From the NCBI RefSeq assembly GCF_900102165.1, contig NZ_FNBD01000002.1:310001-374000 (forward strand): 64,000 bases of DNA. The letters run 5' to 3'. Below, one piece after another: positions 43,993 through 52,315 of this stretch (the first letter of the stretch is position 1; every line of letters starts with the position of its first letter). Origin of the DNA: Cellulophaga baltica. GTDB taxonomy: Bacteria; Bacteroidota; Bacteroidia; Flavobacteriales; Flavobacteriaceae. Position numbers and translations under genes: made by a program. The notes under the pieces are model-generated. The model was not told the DNA's origin and made no database searches. It saw nothing but the letters and a program-made list of their open reading frames with translations.

Positions 43993-45366
43993 TTGTATAC
44001 AATTATAGATATTGAAACTACAGGAAATGGCATTGAAGGCAATAAAATTACAGAGATTTCTATTTTCAAATATGACGGATATGATGTCATAGATGAATTT
44101 ACAACGCTTGTAAATCCAGAAGCCGAAATTCCATACTTTATTACGGGCCTCACAGGCATCGATAATAATATGGTGTGTAATGCCCCTAAATTTGCTGAAG
44201 TTGCTGATAAAATATTAGAAATTACGAAGGAAACCATCTTCGTTGCACACAATGTAAATTTCGATTACAATATCATAAAACACGAGTTTAAATCTATTGG
44301 GGTAGACTTTATTCGTAAAAAACTGTGCACCGTACGTTTGTCTAGAAAACTAATCCCAGGGTATAATAGCTACAGTTTAGGGAAATTATGTGCTGCCTTA
44401 GAGATACCGCTTACAGATAGACATAGGGCTAGAGGTGATGCCGAAGCAACCACTATTTTATTTGAAAAATTACTACGAGCGGAGGATGCTGACGAGGTAT
44501 TTAAGTCGTTTTTAAATGCACGTTCTCAGGAAGCTACATTACCGCCCGGATTGCCAAAATCTGATTTTGATAAGTTACCTAATGAACCTGGTATTTACTT
44601 TTTTAAAAATGCCAAGGGTAAAATTATATATGTAGGGAAAGCTATAGATATAAAGAAAAGAGTGCTCAGCCATTTCTATGATAAATCTACTAAAGAGATT
44701 ACGTTATGTCAAAATACCTCTGCCCTAGATTTTGAACTTTCAGGGAGTGAACTACTGGCATTGTTGATGGAATCTGATGCAATCAAACAGCACTATCCCG
44801 AATACAATAGAGCGCAGAAAAAAAAGATTCAACCTTTTGGAATATTTACGTATGAAGACCGTAACGGAGTAATGCATTTAGCTTGGAACACCCTGAAAAT
44901 GGCTCCTAATGCTTTTCATATTTTATACTCAAAAACAGATTGCAGAAGTTTTTTACAGGAGCTTTGCAAAACCTACAAACTATGTCCTAAATTCTGCCAT
45001 TTACAAGAAAATGTAACAGCATGTTCACATTATGATATCTTAGAGTGCGAAGGCATCTGCAGAGATACAGAGCCTATTGAAGCGTACAATACCAAAGTTA
45101 AAACTGCCATAAACGATATCCAGTCTAAAAATGTAAACTTTATCATTAGAGAAAAAGGAAGAACCCTAGATGAGTCTGGAGTCATCCTTATTCAAGATAA
45201 TACCTATATGGGATATGGCTTTGTAGAAAATGAGATAGCGATTGAAAATATTGACGACCTAACACCGTTTATCACTCCGCAAAAAAATACTTTTGAAACA
45301 GAACGATTAATAGCCAATTATGTAATCAAAAATGAGGGTAATATTTATAGTGTGGCTACAAAATAA
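43993..45366 (+). CDS. DEDDh exonuclease-GIY-YIG endonuclease fusion
   Basis: A 457-residue protein that starts with TTG: the exonuclease motif IIDIETTG is at residues 4-11, no in-frame ATG lies upstream, and a promoter box lies 17 bases before. Residues 1-165 form a DnaQ-like DEDDh 3'-5' exonuclease (DIETTG, AHNVNFDYNII, HRARGDAEAT). Residues about 195-275 form a GIY-YIG nuclease domain (PGIYFFKNAKGKIIYVGKA) like the N-terminus of UvrC or Cho. The remaining part holds a cysteine-rich segment (CPKFCHLQENVTACSHYDILEC in pieces). It probably acts in DNA repair. Confidence 0.9.
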   Translation: MYTIIDIETTGNGIEGNKITEISIFKYDGYDVIDEFTTLVNPEAEIPYFITGLTGIDNNMVCNAPKFAEVADKILEITKETIFVAHNVNFDYNIIKHEFKSIGVDFIRKKLCTVRLSRKLIPGYNSYSLGKLCAALEIPLTDRHRARGDAEATTILFEKLLRAEDADEVFKSFLNARSQEATLPPGLPKSDFDKLPNEPGIYFFKNAKGKIIYVGKAIDIKKRVLSHFYDKSTKEITLCQNTSALDFELSGSELLALLMESDAIKQHYPEYNRAQKKKIQPFGIFTYEDRNGVMHLAWNTLKMAPNAFHILYSKTDCRSFLQELCKTYKLCPKFCHLQENVTACSHYDILECEGICRDTEPIEAYNTKVKTAINDIQSKNVNFIIREKGRTLDESGVILIQDNTYMGYGFVENEIAIENIDDLTPFITPQKNTFETERLIANYVIKNEGNIYSVATK

Positions 45367-45373
45367 CCCGCTA

Positions 45374-45502
45374 TTATTTTTTCTTTTCACTATTGATAAA
45401 TGCAATAATAATTAAAACTAAAGAAATACATACGGCTGCAAAAATTCCGATCATGACAATTCCGTTGTTCCAGTTTACTAAAGATATGGCTAGCATATTC
45501 AT
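45374..45502 (-). CDS. Very small single-pass membrane protein
   Basis: A 42-residue frame from ATG 45502 to TAA 45374 with one hydrophobic helix (about 15-36, IVMIGIFAAVCISLVLIII) and a basic tail (INSEKKK). The NWNNGIVM start is similar to short proteins I remember from other flavobacteria near sulfur genes, but I cannot name the family. It lies between the convergent exonuclease end and the terminator of the rhodanese gene. The frame is too short for length alone to prove it. Confidence 0.55.
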   Translation of the reverse strand: MNMLAISLVNWNNGIVMIGIFAAVCISLVLIIIAFINSEKKK

Positions 45503-45580
45503 AATTTATTAGGTTTATTTAGCGTGTAAAATTAGTGCTACCCCCAACCAATAAAAATGATAAAAATCATAAAAGAGATA

Positions 45581-45615
45581 AAAAAGACCATCAACAAATT
45601 GCTGATGGTCTTTTT
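45581..45615 (-). terminator. Terminator after the persulfide-dioxygenase/rhodanese gene
   Basis: Perfect 13-base arms AAAAAGACCATCA (45581-45593) and TGATGGTCTTTTT (45603-45615) with a 9-base loop. The A/T runs are part of the arms, so it works on both strands. It lies 18 bases after the stop of the gene ending at 45633. Confidence 0.85.
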
Positions 45616-45632
45616 ATAAAATTCTATTTTTT

Positions 45633-47042
45633 CTATAATGTTGTTGGGCAAACATACTCTGTTACTTCCGCTCCATCTGCTTTTAAGGCTGCAAAACCAC
45701 CTGCTACATCTATTAAATTATGAATTCCTCTACTCTTTAAAATAGATGCTGCAATAACCGACCGGTATCCTCCTGCACAGTGCACAAAGAAAGTTTCTTT
45801 TTCAGGAAATTCTGCTAGATAATCATTTAAAGAACTTAAAGGCGTGTTTTCTGCACTTTTCACATGCTCTGATAAAAATTCTGTCTCTTTACGTACATCA
45901 AATACAGGAGTATGTTTTGCTGCTATGGTCTTCACGGCTTCAGAAGCTGGCACAGATGTAATCGTGTCATAATCTTTAGCTGCTTTCTTCCAAGCATCAA
46001 ATCCACCTTTTAAGAAACCTATAGTCCCATCAAAACCAACCCGAGATAACCTAGTAATTGCCTCTTCCTCTTTGCCTTCTGGAGTTACAAGTAATAAAGA
46101 TTGATCTACATCTGCAATCAATGCACCCACCCATGGAGCAAAATCACCATTTAATCCAATAAATATTGAGCGTGGTATGTGTCCTTTTACAAAATCATTT
46201 TGATGACGAACATCCAGTACTATAGCACCCGTTTCATTCGCCGCTACTTCAAAAGCATCTGGAGTTAAGGCTGTGGTTCCTCGTTCTAGAACCTCATCAA
46301 AATCCTCATAACCTTCTTTGTTCATTTTCACATTTAGAGGAAAATATTTCGGTGGCGGTAAAAGTCCGTCTGTCACCTCTTTAATAAACTCTTCTCGCGT
46401 CATATCTGCACGAAGAGCATAATTCATTTTCTTCTGATTCCCTAAGGTATCTACCGTTTCCTTCATCATGTTTTTACCACATGCAGATCCTGCACCATGA
46501 GCAGGATATACAATAACGTCATCTGCCAAAGGCATAATCTTATTACGTAGACTATCAAACAGTGTTCCTGCCAACTGTTCCTGCGTCATATCTGCTGCTT
46601 TTTGGGCTAAATCTGGTCTACCCACATCTCCTAAAAACAAGGTGTCTCCAGAGAAAATAGCGTGGTCTTTTCCATTTTCATCTTTTAGTAAAAACGTAGA
46701 GCTTTCCATAGTATGTCCTGGAGTATGTAATACCTTAATAGTGATATCTCCTACTGTAAACTCCTGACCATCGGTAGCAATGATAGCATCAAAAGAAGGG
46801 TTTGCATTAGGTCCGTAGATAATTGCAGCCCCTGTTTCTTTAGCTAAAGTAACATGACCGCTAACAAAATCTGCATGAAAATGAGTTTCAAAAATGTACT
46901 TTATTTTCGCCTTATCATTCGCTGCCCTTTTCATATAAGGACCTACTTCTCTTAGCGGATCAATAATAGCCACTTCTCCTTTACTTTCAATATAGTAAGC
47001 ACCCTGTGCTAAGCATCCGGTATATATTTGTTTTATCTTCAT
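45633..47042 (-). CDS. Persulfide dioxygenase-like MBL protein with two rhodanese domains
   Basis: A 469-residue cytoplasmic protein. Residues 1-240 form an ETHE1/BaeB-type metallo-beta-lactamase domain (FETHFHADFVSGH with His54, His56 and Asp58; LHTPGHTMESS; SGDTLFLGDVGRPDL). Two rhodanese domains follow (about 265-360 and 370-469). The second has the catalytic loop HCAGGYRS with Cys422; the first has no cysteine (LLVTPEGKEEE) and is probably structural. It should oxidise persulfide and shuttle sulfane sulfur. A Crp-type operator and promoter precede it that match those of the adjacent SulP gene in sequence and spacing. Confidence 0.92.
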   Translation of the reverse strand: MKIKQIYTGCLAQGAYYIESKGEVAIIDPLREVGPYMKRAANDKAKIKYIFETHFHADFVSGHVTLAKETGAAIIYGPNANPSFDAIIATDGQEFTVGDITIKVLHTPGHTMESSTFLLKDENGKDHAIFSGDTLFLGDVGRPDLAQKAADMTQEQLAGTLFDSLRNKIMPLADDVIVYPAHGAGSACGKNMMKETVDTLGNQKKMNYALRADMTREEFIKEVTDGLLPPPKYFPLNVKMNKEGYEDFDEVLERGTTALTPDAFEVAANETGAIVLDVRHQNDFVKGHIPRSIFIGLNGDFAPWVGALIADVDQSLLLVTPEGKEEEAITRLSRVGFDGTIGFLKGGFDAWKKAAKDYDTITSVPASEAVKTIAAKHTPVFDVRKETEFLSEHVKSAENTPLSSLNDYLAEFPEKETFFVHCAGGYRSVIAASILKSRGIHNLIDVAGGFAALKADGAEVTEYVCPTTL

Positions 47043-47132
47043 ATCTCTATTATTTTATCTTGATAAGCGCCATCATTTGAAATTTAATGAATACTAATCA
47101 ATTTATATTAATTTATCTACTACTCCTTACTT

Positions 47133-47176
47133 CAAAAGTACATAAACTTACATACGTTGTCAGTAACATTAGTTAC
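47133..47176 (-). promoter_or_regulatory. Promoter with Crp-type operator for the persulfide-dioxygenase gene
   Basis: The -7 box TACTTTTG (complement of 47133-47140) has no -33 box, but a palindrome GTAAC-N4-GTTAC lies at 47163-47176. Its centre is 36.5 bases from the end of the -7 box, which places it near -41 from the predicted start, the class II activator position. The sulP promoter has the same layout. Confidence 0.7.
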
Positions 47177-48900
47177 ACTCTAAACTGATTTTGATACGCT
47201 ACTCTCCCTTTTAAACTAGAGACAGAGCTAGGATCATCAAAACACGCCACGGCTTCTTTAATCTTTACAAATAAAAATTCTTTATGCAGCTCATTGATAA
47301 TTCCACTATTAAAAATAATGTCTCTGGTAGGCCCTATAGCGCCGGCAATATAGAATTGCATATTTCTATCGTGAATCTCCCTAATTACTTTTGTCAAAGC
47401 TTGTGCTCCTGTAGAATCAATATAATTAATTGCCTCTGCATTTAGAATTACTCCTTTTAATTTAATGCCTTTTTTATCAATTTCTTTAAATAATTGGTTC
47501 TTAAAAAAACCTACATTTCCAAAGTATAATTGTGCGTCAAAACGAACTATAAGCAAATCTTCTCTATTGATTACCTCATCTGCAAACCGTGTAATATTTT
47601 TATAATAATCTGTATCCTTTATATTTCCTAGAACAGCAAAATGCGGATTTGAGGTTCTATATACCATCAATAAGAGAGAACTTAGTACGCCTATTAAAAT
47701 TCCTTGAGGAATACCAATAAAAAGAGTTACAAAAAAGGTGATTAATAATACAACAAATTCATCTTTTCGTTTGTGCCATAATTGTTTAGCATACGCCACA
47801 TCTATCAATCCAATTACAGAAACCATGATTATACTTGCTAAAGCAGCCTTAGGTAAATAATAAAAAACAGGGGTTAGAAAAAGTAAGGTTCCTATAACCA
47901 TAACAACACTGAACAAGGCTGATAAATTGGTCTTTGCTCCTGCTTCACCGTTAATTGCTGATCTTGAAAAACTAGCTGTAGAGGAATAGGATTGAAAAAA
48001 TGATCCTACAATATTCCCTAAGCCTAGGGCTACCAATTCTTGGTTGGCAACTATAGTTTCTTCTCCTGATTTTTCTTCCAATGCTTTCCCTATAGAAATA
48101 GTCTCTAAATATCCTACTAATGCCAAGGTTAAGGCTATGGGCCACAGGCTTAATACATTTTCCAAAGCTATTGTTGGCAGCGAAAAAATAGGCAGCCCAG
48201 TAGGAATTGCCCCTACTACGTGAACACCGTACTGCTCTAGATTAAGACCGTACACAGCTAAAATACCTAGAATTACTACAATCAAAATTGCTGGAATTTT
48301 TTTATTAATTTTCTTAAATACTAAAATGATTATAATCCCTGATAGGCCAATAGCGAAATCATACAAATTTGATTCTCCGAATTTATCAAATGCATTGATT
48401 ACTAATTGATGAAATATTTTACTACTTTCTATTGGCGCTCCTAATAAATGTTTTAACTGACTAAAGATAATCACAAAAGCCGCGGCAGAAGTAAAACCAC
48501 TGATAACAGGTCGTGACAAAAAATTTACTAAAAAACCCATTTTTAGCACCCCTAATAAAAACTGGATGACTCCTACCATAAAAGCCAATAGGATGGCCAT
48601 GGCCACATAATTTTCTATACCAATAATGCTCAAGGCTCCTAAACCAGCCGCTACCAAAAGAGAGTCCATAGCTACTGGACCTACAGACACTTGCCGTGAA
48701 GTACCAAAAACCATATACATTAACACCGGAAAAAGTGCCGCATACAAACCAAATACAGGTGGTAAACCTGCAATCATAGCATAAGCCATACCCTGTGGAA
48801 CCAAAATGATTCCTACGGTAAGACCTGCTATTAAATCTTTAGAAAGGTTGCGTTTATCATAGGTAGGCAACCACTTCAATATCGGAATGTATTTTTGCAT
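47173..48900 (-). CDS. SulP-family anion transporter with STAS domain
   Basis: A 575-residue membrane protein. Ten to twelve helices (about 15-425) contain the SulP signature region (LSKDLIAGLTVGIILVPQGMAYAMIAGLPP read as AGLTVGIILVPQGMAYA, then FGLYAALFPVLMYMVFGTS read as GLYAALFPVLMYMVFGTS) and a C-terminal STAS domain (about 440-560; VRFDAQLYFGN, LNAEAINYIDSTGAQAL). It probably carries sulfate or a related oxyanion. It is upstream of the persulfide-dioxygenase gene, with 130 bases between, and both share an operator pattern. Confidence 0.93.
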   Translation of the reverse strand: MQKYIPILKWLPTYDKRNLSKDLIAGLTVGIILVPQGMAYAMIAGLPPVFGLYAALFPVLMYMVFGTSRQVSVGPVAMDSLLVAAGLGALSIIGIENYVAMAILLAFMVGVIQFLLGVLKMGFLVNFLSRPVISGFTSAAAFVIIFSQLKHLLGAPIESSKIFHQLVINAFDKFGESNLYDFAIGLSGIIIILVFKKINKKIPAILIVVILGILAVYGLNLEQYGVHVVGAIPTGLPIFSLPTIALENVLSLWPIALTLALVGYLETISIGKALEEKSGEETIVANQELVALGLGNIVGSFFQSYSSTASFSRSAINGEAGAKTNLSALFSVVMVIGTLLFLTPVFYYLPKAALASIIMVSVIGLIDVAYAKQLWHKRKDEFVVLLITFFVTLFIGIPQGILIGVLSSLLLMVYRTSNPHFAVLGNIKDTDYYKNITRFADEVINREDLLIVRFDAQLYFGNVGFFKNQLFKEIDKKGIKLKGVILNAEAINYIDSTGAQALTKVIREIHDRNMQFYIAGAIGPTRDIIFNSGIINELHKEFLFVKIKEAVACFDDPSSVSSLKGRVAYQNQFRV

Positions 48901-48904
48901 TCGT

Positions 48905-48948
48905 CAAATTTATGCTTAATTTTTAGTTCTCTAAGTAACCTAGGTTAC
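48905..48948 (-). promoter_or_regulatory. Promoter with Crp-type operator for the SulP gene
   Basis: TAAATTTG (complement of 48905-48912) is a perfect -7 box, and the palindrome GTAAC-CTAG-GTTAC at 48935-48948 is centred 36.5 bases upstream of its end, identical to the promoter at 47133-47176. The predicted start is within a base or two of the ATG at 48900, so the mRNA is nearly leaderless. Confidence 0.72.
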
Positions 48949-48973
48949 CCATGAAATACTGGAATTCAAATAT

Positions 48974-49753
48974 TTAATTAGAAACAGAAATTGTCATTTT
49001 GTAAATGGCATCTTCTGAACCAAGTATGGAAAAGCCCTCCGCAAGATGCTCCTGTTTCACGGCATACGGATAAAAAGTAATAGGTTCAATACACACCATA
49101 TTTTTTACTTCTGTCCAAAACATAAAATTCCCAAAACCTTCTGTCTTTATATGTATGGTATTTTTGTCTTTTAGGGTAATCTCTTTGCACTGCGCCACCT
49201 GTAAGGCTCTACTCCCTACGACTAAAACATCTTCTAGACTTATTTCCTTTGTCCCCACATGGATGGTTGGATTATCGGTTACTAAGTTAAAAGCGGGATG
49301 GTACCCTAACATATAAGGCATTCCTGAAACTCCTGAAATTACAAAACGCACTTCTAAACCTTCTTCCGAAAGTGTTATAATTTTTTTAAAGGTAAAATCA
49401 TACGGCCATTGCAAGAATTCCTCCGTTGATTTTTCTGGATATTTAGAATTCTGAATCAAAGTTCCTGCCTTGTATTTTTTTTCAAATGTAGCATCGGTTA
49501 TAGTTCTTGAAACTTCTTGATACTTCATTTCACGAAGTAAACCATGTTGATCTTGGACAGCCGGTCCTTTTGGTGTATCTACTCTAAAATTAGCATCTGC
49601 CGTAGGGCCGATGATAGGAAACATTTCCGTATCTGCGTTACGCCACCCTGGACTCCCTTTTTGATGAATATATTCTTGGCCCGCTACTTGATAACTTACC
49701 AATTCTCCTGCATCAATGTGTACCGTTTGGTTCTTATAAGAAAGTGTTGTCAT
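48974..49753 (-). CDS. Aldose 1-epimerase-like protein
   Basis: A 259-residue mutarotase-fold protein (galactose mutarotase-like). DQHGLLREMKYQ, YMLGYHPAFNL with the catalytic-type histidine, and CIEPITFYP are typical. It may interconvert anomers of a hexose, but the exact sugar is unknown. It begins 4 bases before the M20 peptidase stop on the same strand. It has no signal peptide. Confidence 0.85.
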   Translation of the reverse strand: MTTLSYKNQTVHIDAGELVSYQVAGQEYIHQKGSPGWRNADTEMFPIIGPTADANFRVDTPKGPAVQDQHGLLREMKYQEVSRTITDATFEKKYKAGTLIQNSKYPEKSTEEFLQWPYDFTFKKIITLSEEGLEVRFVISGVSGMPYMLGYHPAFNLVTDNPTIHVGTKEISLEDVLVVGSRALQVAQCKEITLKDKNTIHIKTEGFGNFMFWTEVKNMVCIEPITFYPYAVKQEHLAEGFSILGSEDAIYKMTISVSN

Positions 49754-49757
49754 AATT

Positions 49758-51050
49758 TTATTGATGTATTAATCTATAAATTAAAATTGCCGTTCTTTTC
49801 GTTAATGCTTCTATTGTATTTAGATTAACCGTTTCTTCTGGGGTATGTGCTCCTGTACCCATAGTTCCTAAACCATCTAATGCGTCTACATACGCAGCAA
49901 CAAAAGAAGTATCTGCCGCACCTCTTTTACCTGGATCATAAGCGATAACTTCTCCTTGGTTTAAATCTAGACTTACTTGATTTAATTGTTTTAAAAGATT
50001 TAAATTACCAGCTGTAGGTCCCATTGCAGGATAGCTGTCTTCAAAAGATATTGTGGCAGAAGTATTGGGTAAATTATTCGCAACAATCTCACGCATTTTA
50101 TTCCTAGCATTTTCTTTTTGCTCTTCAGACATAAATCGGAGTCCCCCTTTCACGAGTGCCGTTTGTGCCACCACATTGGTTTTGCCAAAAGCACTTCCTT
50201 TTCCTGTCTTTGTATCATAATCAATAAATGTACCTCCTAATAAAACTCCAGGATTAAAAGTCAAATACTCCGCTCCTTTTACATCTTCATAGAAACTGTT
50301 AAGAATTCTAGACATTTCAAAAATAGCACCAGCCCCCGTAGTTTCATTAAATATTCCGGAAGAATGAGCTCTTTTTCCCGTAACCTCAACTTCCCAACTA
50401 GAAGAACCACGGCGAGCAACTGTTGCATAGTTAAATCCTGTAGAAGTTTCAAATCCTAAAGCAATATCACTTTCTTTTGCTGCAGCTACTAAATCTTTTC
50501 TACTAATAGTCAAAGGCTTTCCTGTACTCTCTTCATCACCCGTGAAAGCAGCAATTATTTGAGCATTTTTTAATAATCCGTTATCATGCAAAGCTTTTAA
50601 AGCATACAGAATTATAACATTTCCCCCTTTCATATCGTTACCTCCAGGAGCATGTGCAACACTATCATTAATCATTTCAAACTTTTGAAATGGACTATCT
50701 TTTTCAAAAACAGTATCTAAGTGACCAATTAATAAAAGTTTTTTACCTTTTTTCCCTGAAGTTTCAGCAAACAGATGACCTGCTCTATTTAATTCCGCCG
50801 GCATTTCTATCCAATTCGTTTTGAAGTTAATAGCATCAAAGGCATCTTTAAAGACAATACCTACTTCTTTTACTCCTTCAAGATTTAAAGTTCCGCTATT
50901 TATATTGACTACTTTTTCTAAAAATTGCTTTGCTTCTGCATTATTTCTTTCAACACTTGCTATTATATTTTTTTCAGTTTTGGATAATTTCTGAGAAAAT
51001 CCATTTAATGAAAGTGCTAGTAAACAAAGGAAGATGTAATGTTTTTTCAT
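49758..51050 (-). CDS. Secreted M20-family metallopeptidase (carboxypeptidase-like)
   Basis: A 430-residue exported peptidase (signal MKKHYIFLCLLALSLNGFSQ). Metal-site motifs are LLIGHLDTVF, PGGNDMKGGNV, GDEESTG and the C-terminal GTGAHTPEETV. The fold and length match M20/carboxypeptidase G2-type hydrolases. It is predicted to act in the periplasm. It overlaps none of its neighbours and precedes the aldose-epimerase-like gene by 4 bases. Confidence 0.9.
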   Translation of the reverse strand: MKKHYIFLCLLALSLNGFSQKLSKTEKNIIASVERNNAEAKQFLEKVVNINSGTLNLEGVKEVGIVFKDAFDAINFKTNWIEMPAELNRAGHLFAETSGKKGKKLLLIGHLDTVFEKDSPFQKFEMINDSVAHAPGGNDMKGGNVIILYALKALHDNGLLKNAQIIAAFTGDEESTGKPLTISRKDLVAAAKESDIALGFETSTGFNYATVARRGSSSWEVEVTGKRAHSSGIFNETTGAGAIFEMSRILNSFYEDVKGAEYLTFNPGVLLGGTFIDYDTKTGKGSAFGKTNVVAQTALVKGGLRFMSEEQKENARNKMREIVANNLPNTSATISFEDSYPAMGPTAGNLNLLKQLNQVSLDLNQGEVIAYDPGKRGAADTSFVAAYVDALDGLGTMGTGAHTPEETVNLNTIEALTKRTAILIYRLIHQ

Positions 51051-51070
51051 AGCGTTATTTTAAAAATTAA

Positions 51071-52312
51071 TTAATCAAACTTAATAGCCTTCACTGGGGT
51101 AATTTTTGTAATGATATAGGAAGGTATAATTAGCATTAATAAGCATAAAATCATCACTCCTATATTTAATGCCACAATAGCCGTAACACTTATATGTACC
51201 GGAATGTACTCTATATAATATTCTTTAGGGTTTGGAAACTTAAACATTCTATACTTGTCCTGTGCCCAAATTATTCCTAAGCCAATAAAATTTCCTAAGA
51301 ACAATCCAATACTAATGAGATAAGCAGCATTGTATAAAAATATTTTTCGAACGCTCCAATCATTGGCACCTAATGCTTTTAAAATACCGATCATTGTGGT
51401 ACGCTCTAAGATTAGCACCAACAAAGCCGTAATCATATTAATACCCCCTACCAAAATCATAATTCCGATGATCAATGCCGTATTAAAGTCAAAAAGGTCT
51501 AACCATTGAAATATGAAGCTAAATTTATCTTTTATTGTAGTTGTTTGCAGTAGCGAAAAGGTTTTTCCACTTATTTCTAAACTTTTTTCATCGATAGCAT
51601 CAAAATCGTCTATAAAGATTTCAAAATTTCCAATTTGATTATCTTCCCATTTATTCATACGCTGAATATGGCGAATATCCATAAATACATAGGTAGCATC
51701 AAACTCTTCAAAACCACTATCATAAATACCAACAATGGTAGATTTTTGCTGATTAGGCATTTTAGAAGGGTCATTATCTCGTAAAAAGATAGACATAAAC
51801 GTGTCTCCTAATTTTAACTTTAACTTATTAGACAATAATCTAGAAATTAGGACCTCATCACTACGATCCTCCAAAAAATTAGGAACCCTACCTGCTACTA
51901 TAAATTCTTCAAAAACGCTCCAATTATAATCTTGACCTACACCTTTGGCCAAAATACCTTCTACAGTCTCTTTTGTACGTACAATTCCGCCTTTACTAGC
52001 AACTGCCTGCACATGCTGTATACCTAAAACATTTTTAAATTCCGGATAGAAATCTTGCTCTAAGTAAATAGGAGACACAGAAACATCTGACCTGTTATTG
52101 TCAAAAGTGCTAATCTGAATATGCCCATTAAAAGCGGCTATTTTTTCTCTAATCTTTTTTTTGAGTCCGCCACCAGTAGCTATGGCAATTAACATCATTA
52201 CAATACTTATTGTAATTGCTGCTATTGCTATTTTTATTATCGGAGCCGAAATACTATTTTTATGCCCTTTACCAGACGAAAGTCGTTTTGCAATAAAATA
52301 TTCTAAATTCAA
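51071..52312 (-). CDS. LolC/LolE-like ABC transporter permease
   Basis: A 413-residue inner-membrane protein with one N-terminal helix (about 25-48), a large periplasmic domain, and three C-terminal helices with an FtsX domain (NMITALLVLILERTTMIGILKALGAND read as MITALLVLILERTTMIG and LKALGANDWSVR). It probably exports lipoproteins together with an ATPase encoded elsewhere. It starts with TTG at 52312: no in-frame ATG lies upstream, and LNLEYFIAKRL aligns with the usual N-terminus. It is only 3 bases from the divergent muramidase start. Confidence 0.9.
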   Translation of the reverse strand: MNLEYFIAKRLSSGKGHKNSISAPIIKIAIAAITISIVMMLIAIATGGGLKKKIREKIAAFNGHIQISTFDNNRSDVSVSPIYLEQDFYPEFKNVLGIQHVQAVASKGGIVRTKETVEGILAKGVGQDYNWSVFEEFIVAGRVPNFLEDRSDEVLISRLLSNKLKLKLGDTFMSIFLRDNDPSKMPNQQKSTIVGIYDSGFEEFDATYVFMDIRHIQRMNKWEDNQIGNFEIFIDDFDAIDEKSLEISGKTFSLLQTTTIKDKFSFIFQWLDLFDFNTALIIGIMILVGGINMITALLVLILERTTMIGILKALGANDWSVRKIFLYNAAYLISIGLFLGNFIGLGIIWAQDKYRMFKFPNPKEYYIEYIPVHISVTAIVALNIGVMILCLLMLIIPSYIITKITPVKAIKFD

Positions 52313-52315
52313 TTT

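Noticed and set aside
45535-45723. 62-codon plus-strand frame overlapping the rhodanese terminator
   Set aside because: It runs through a terminator hairpin and the antisense of a well-supported gene.
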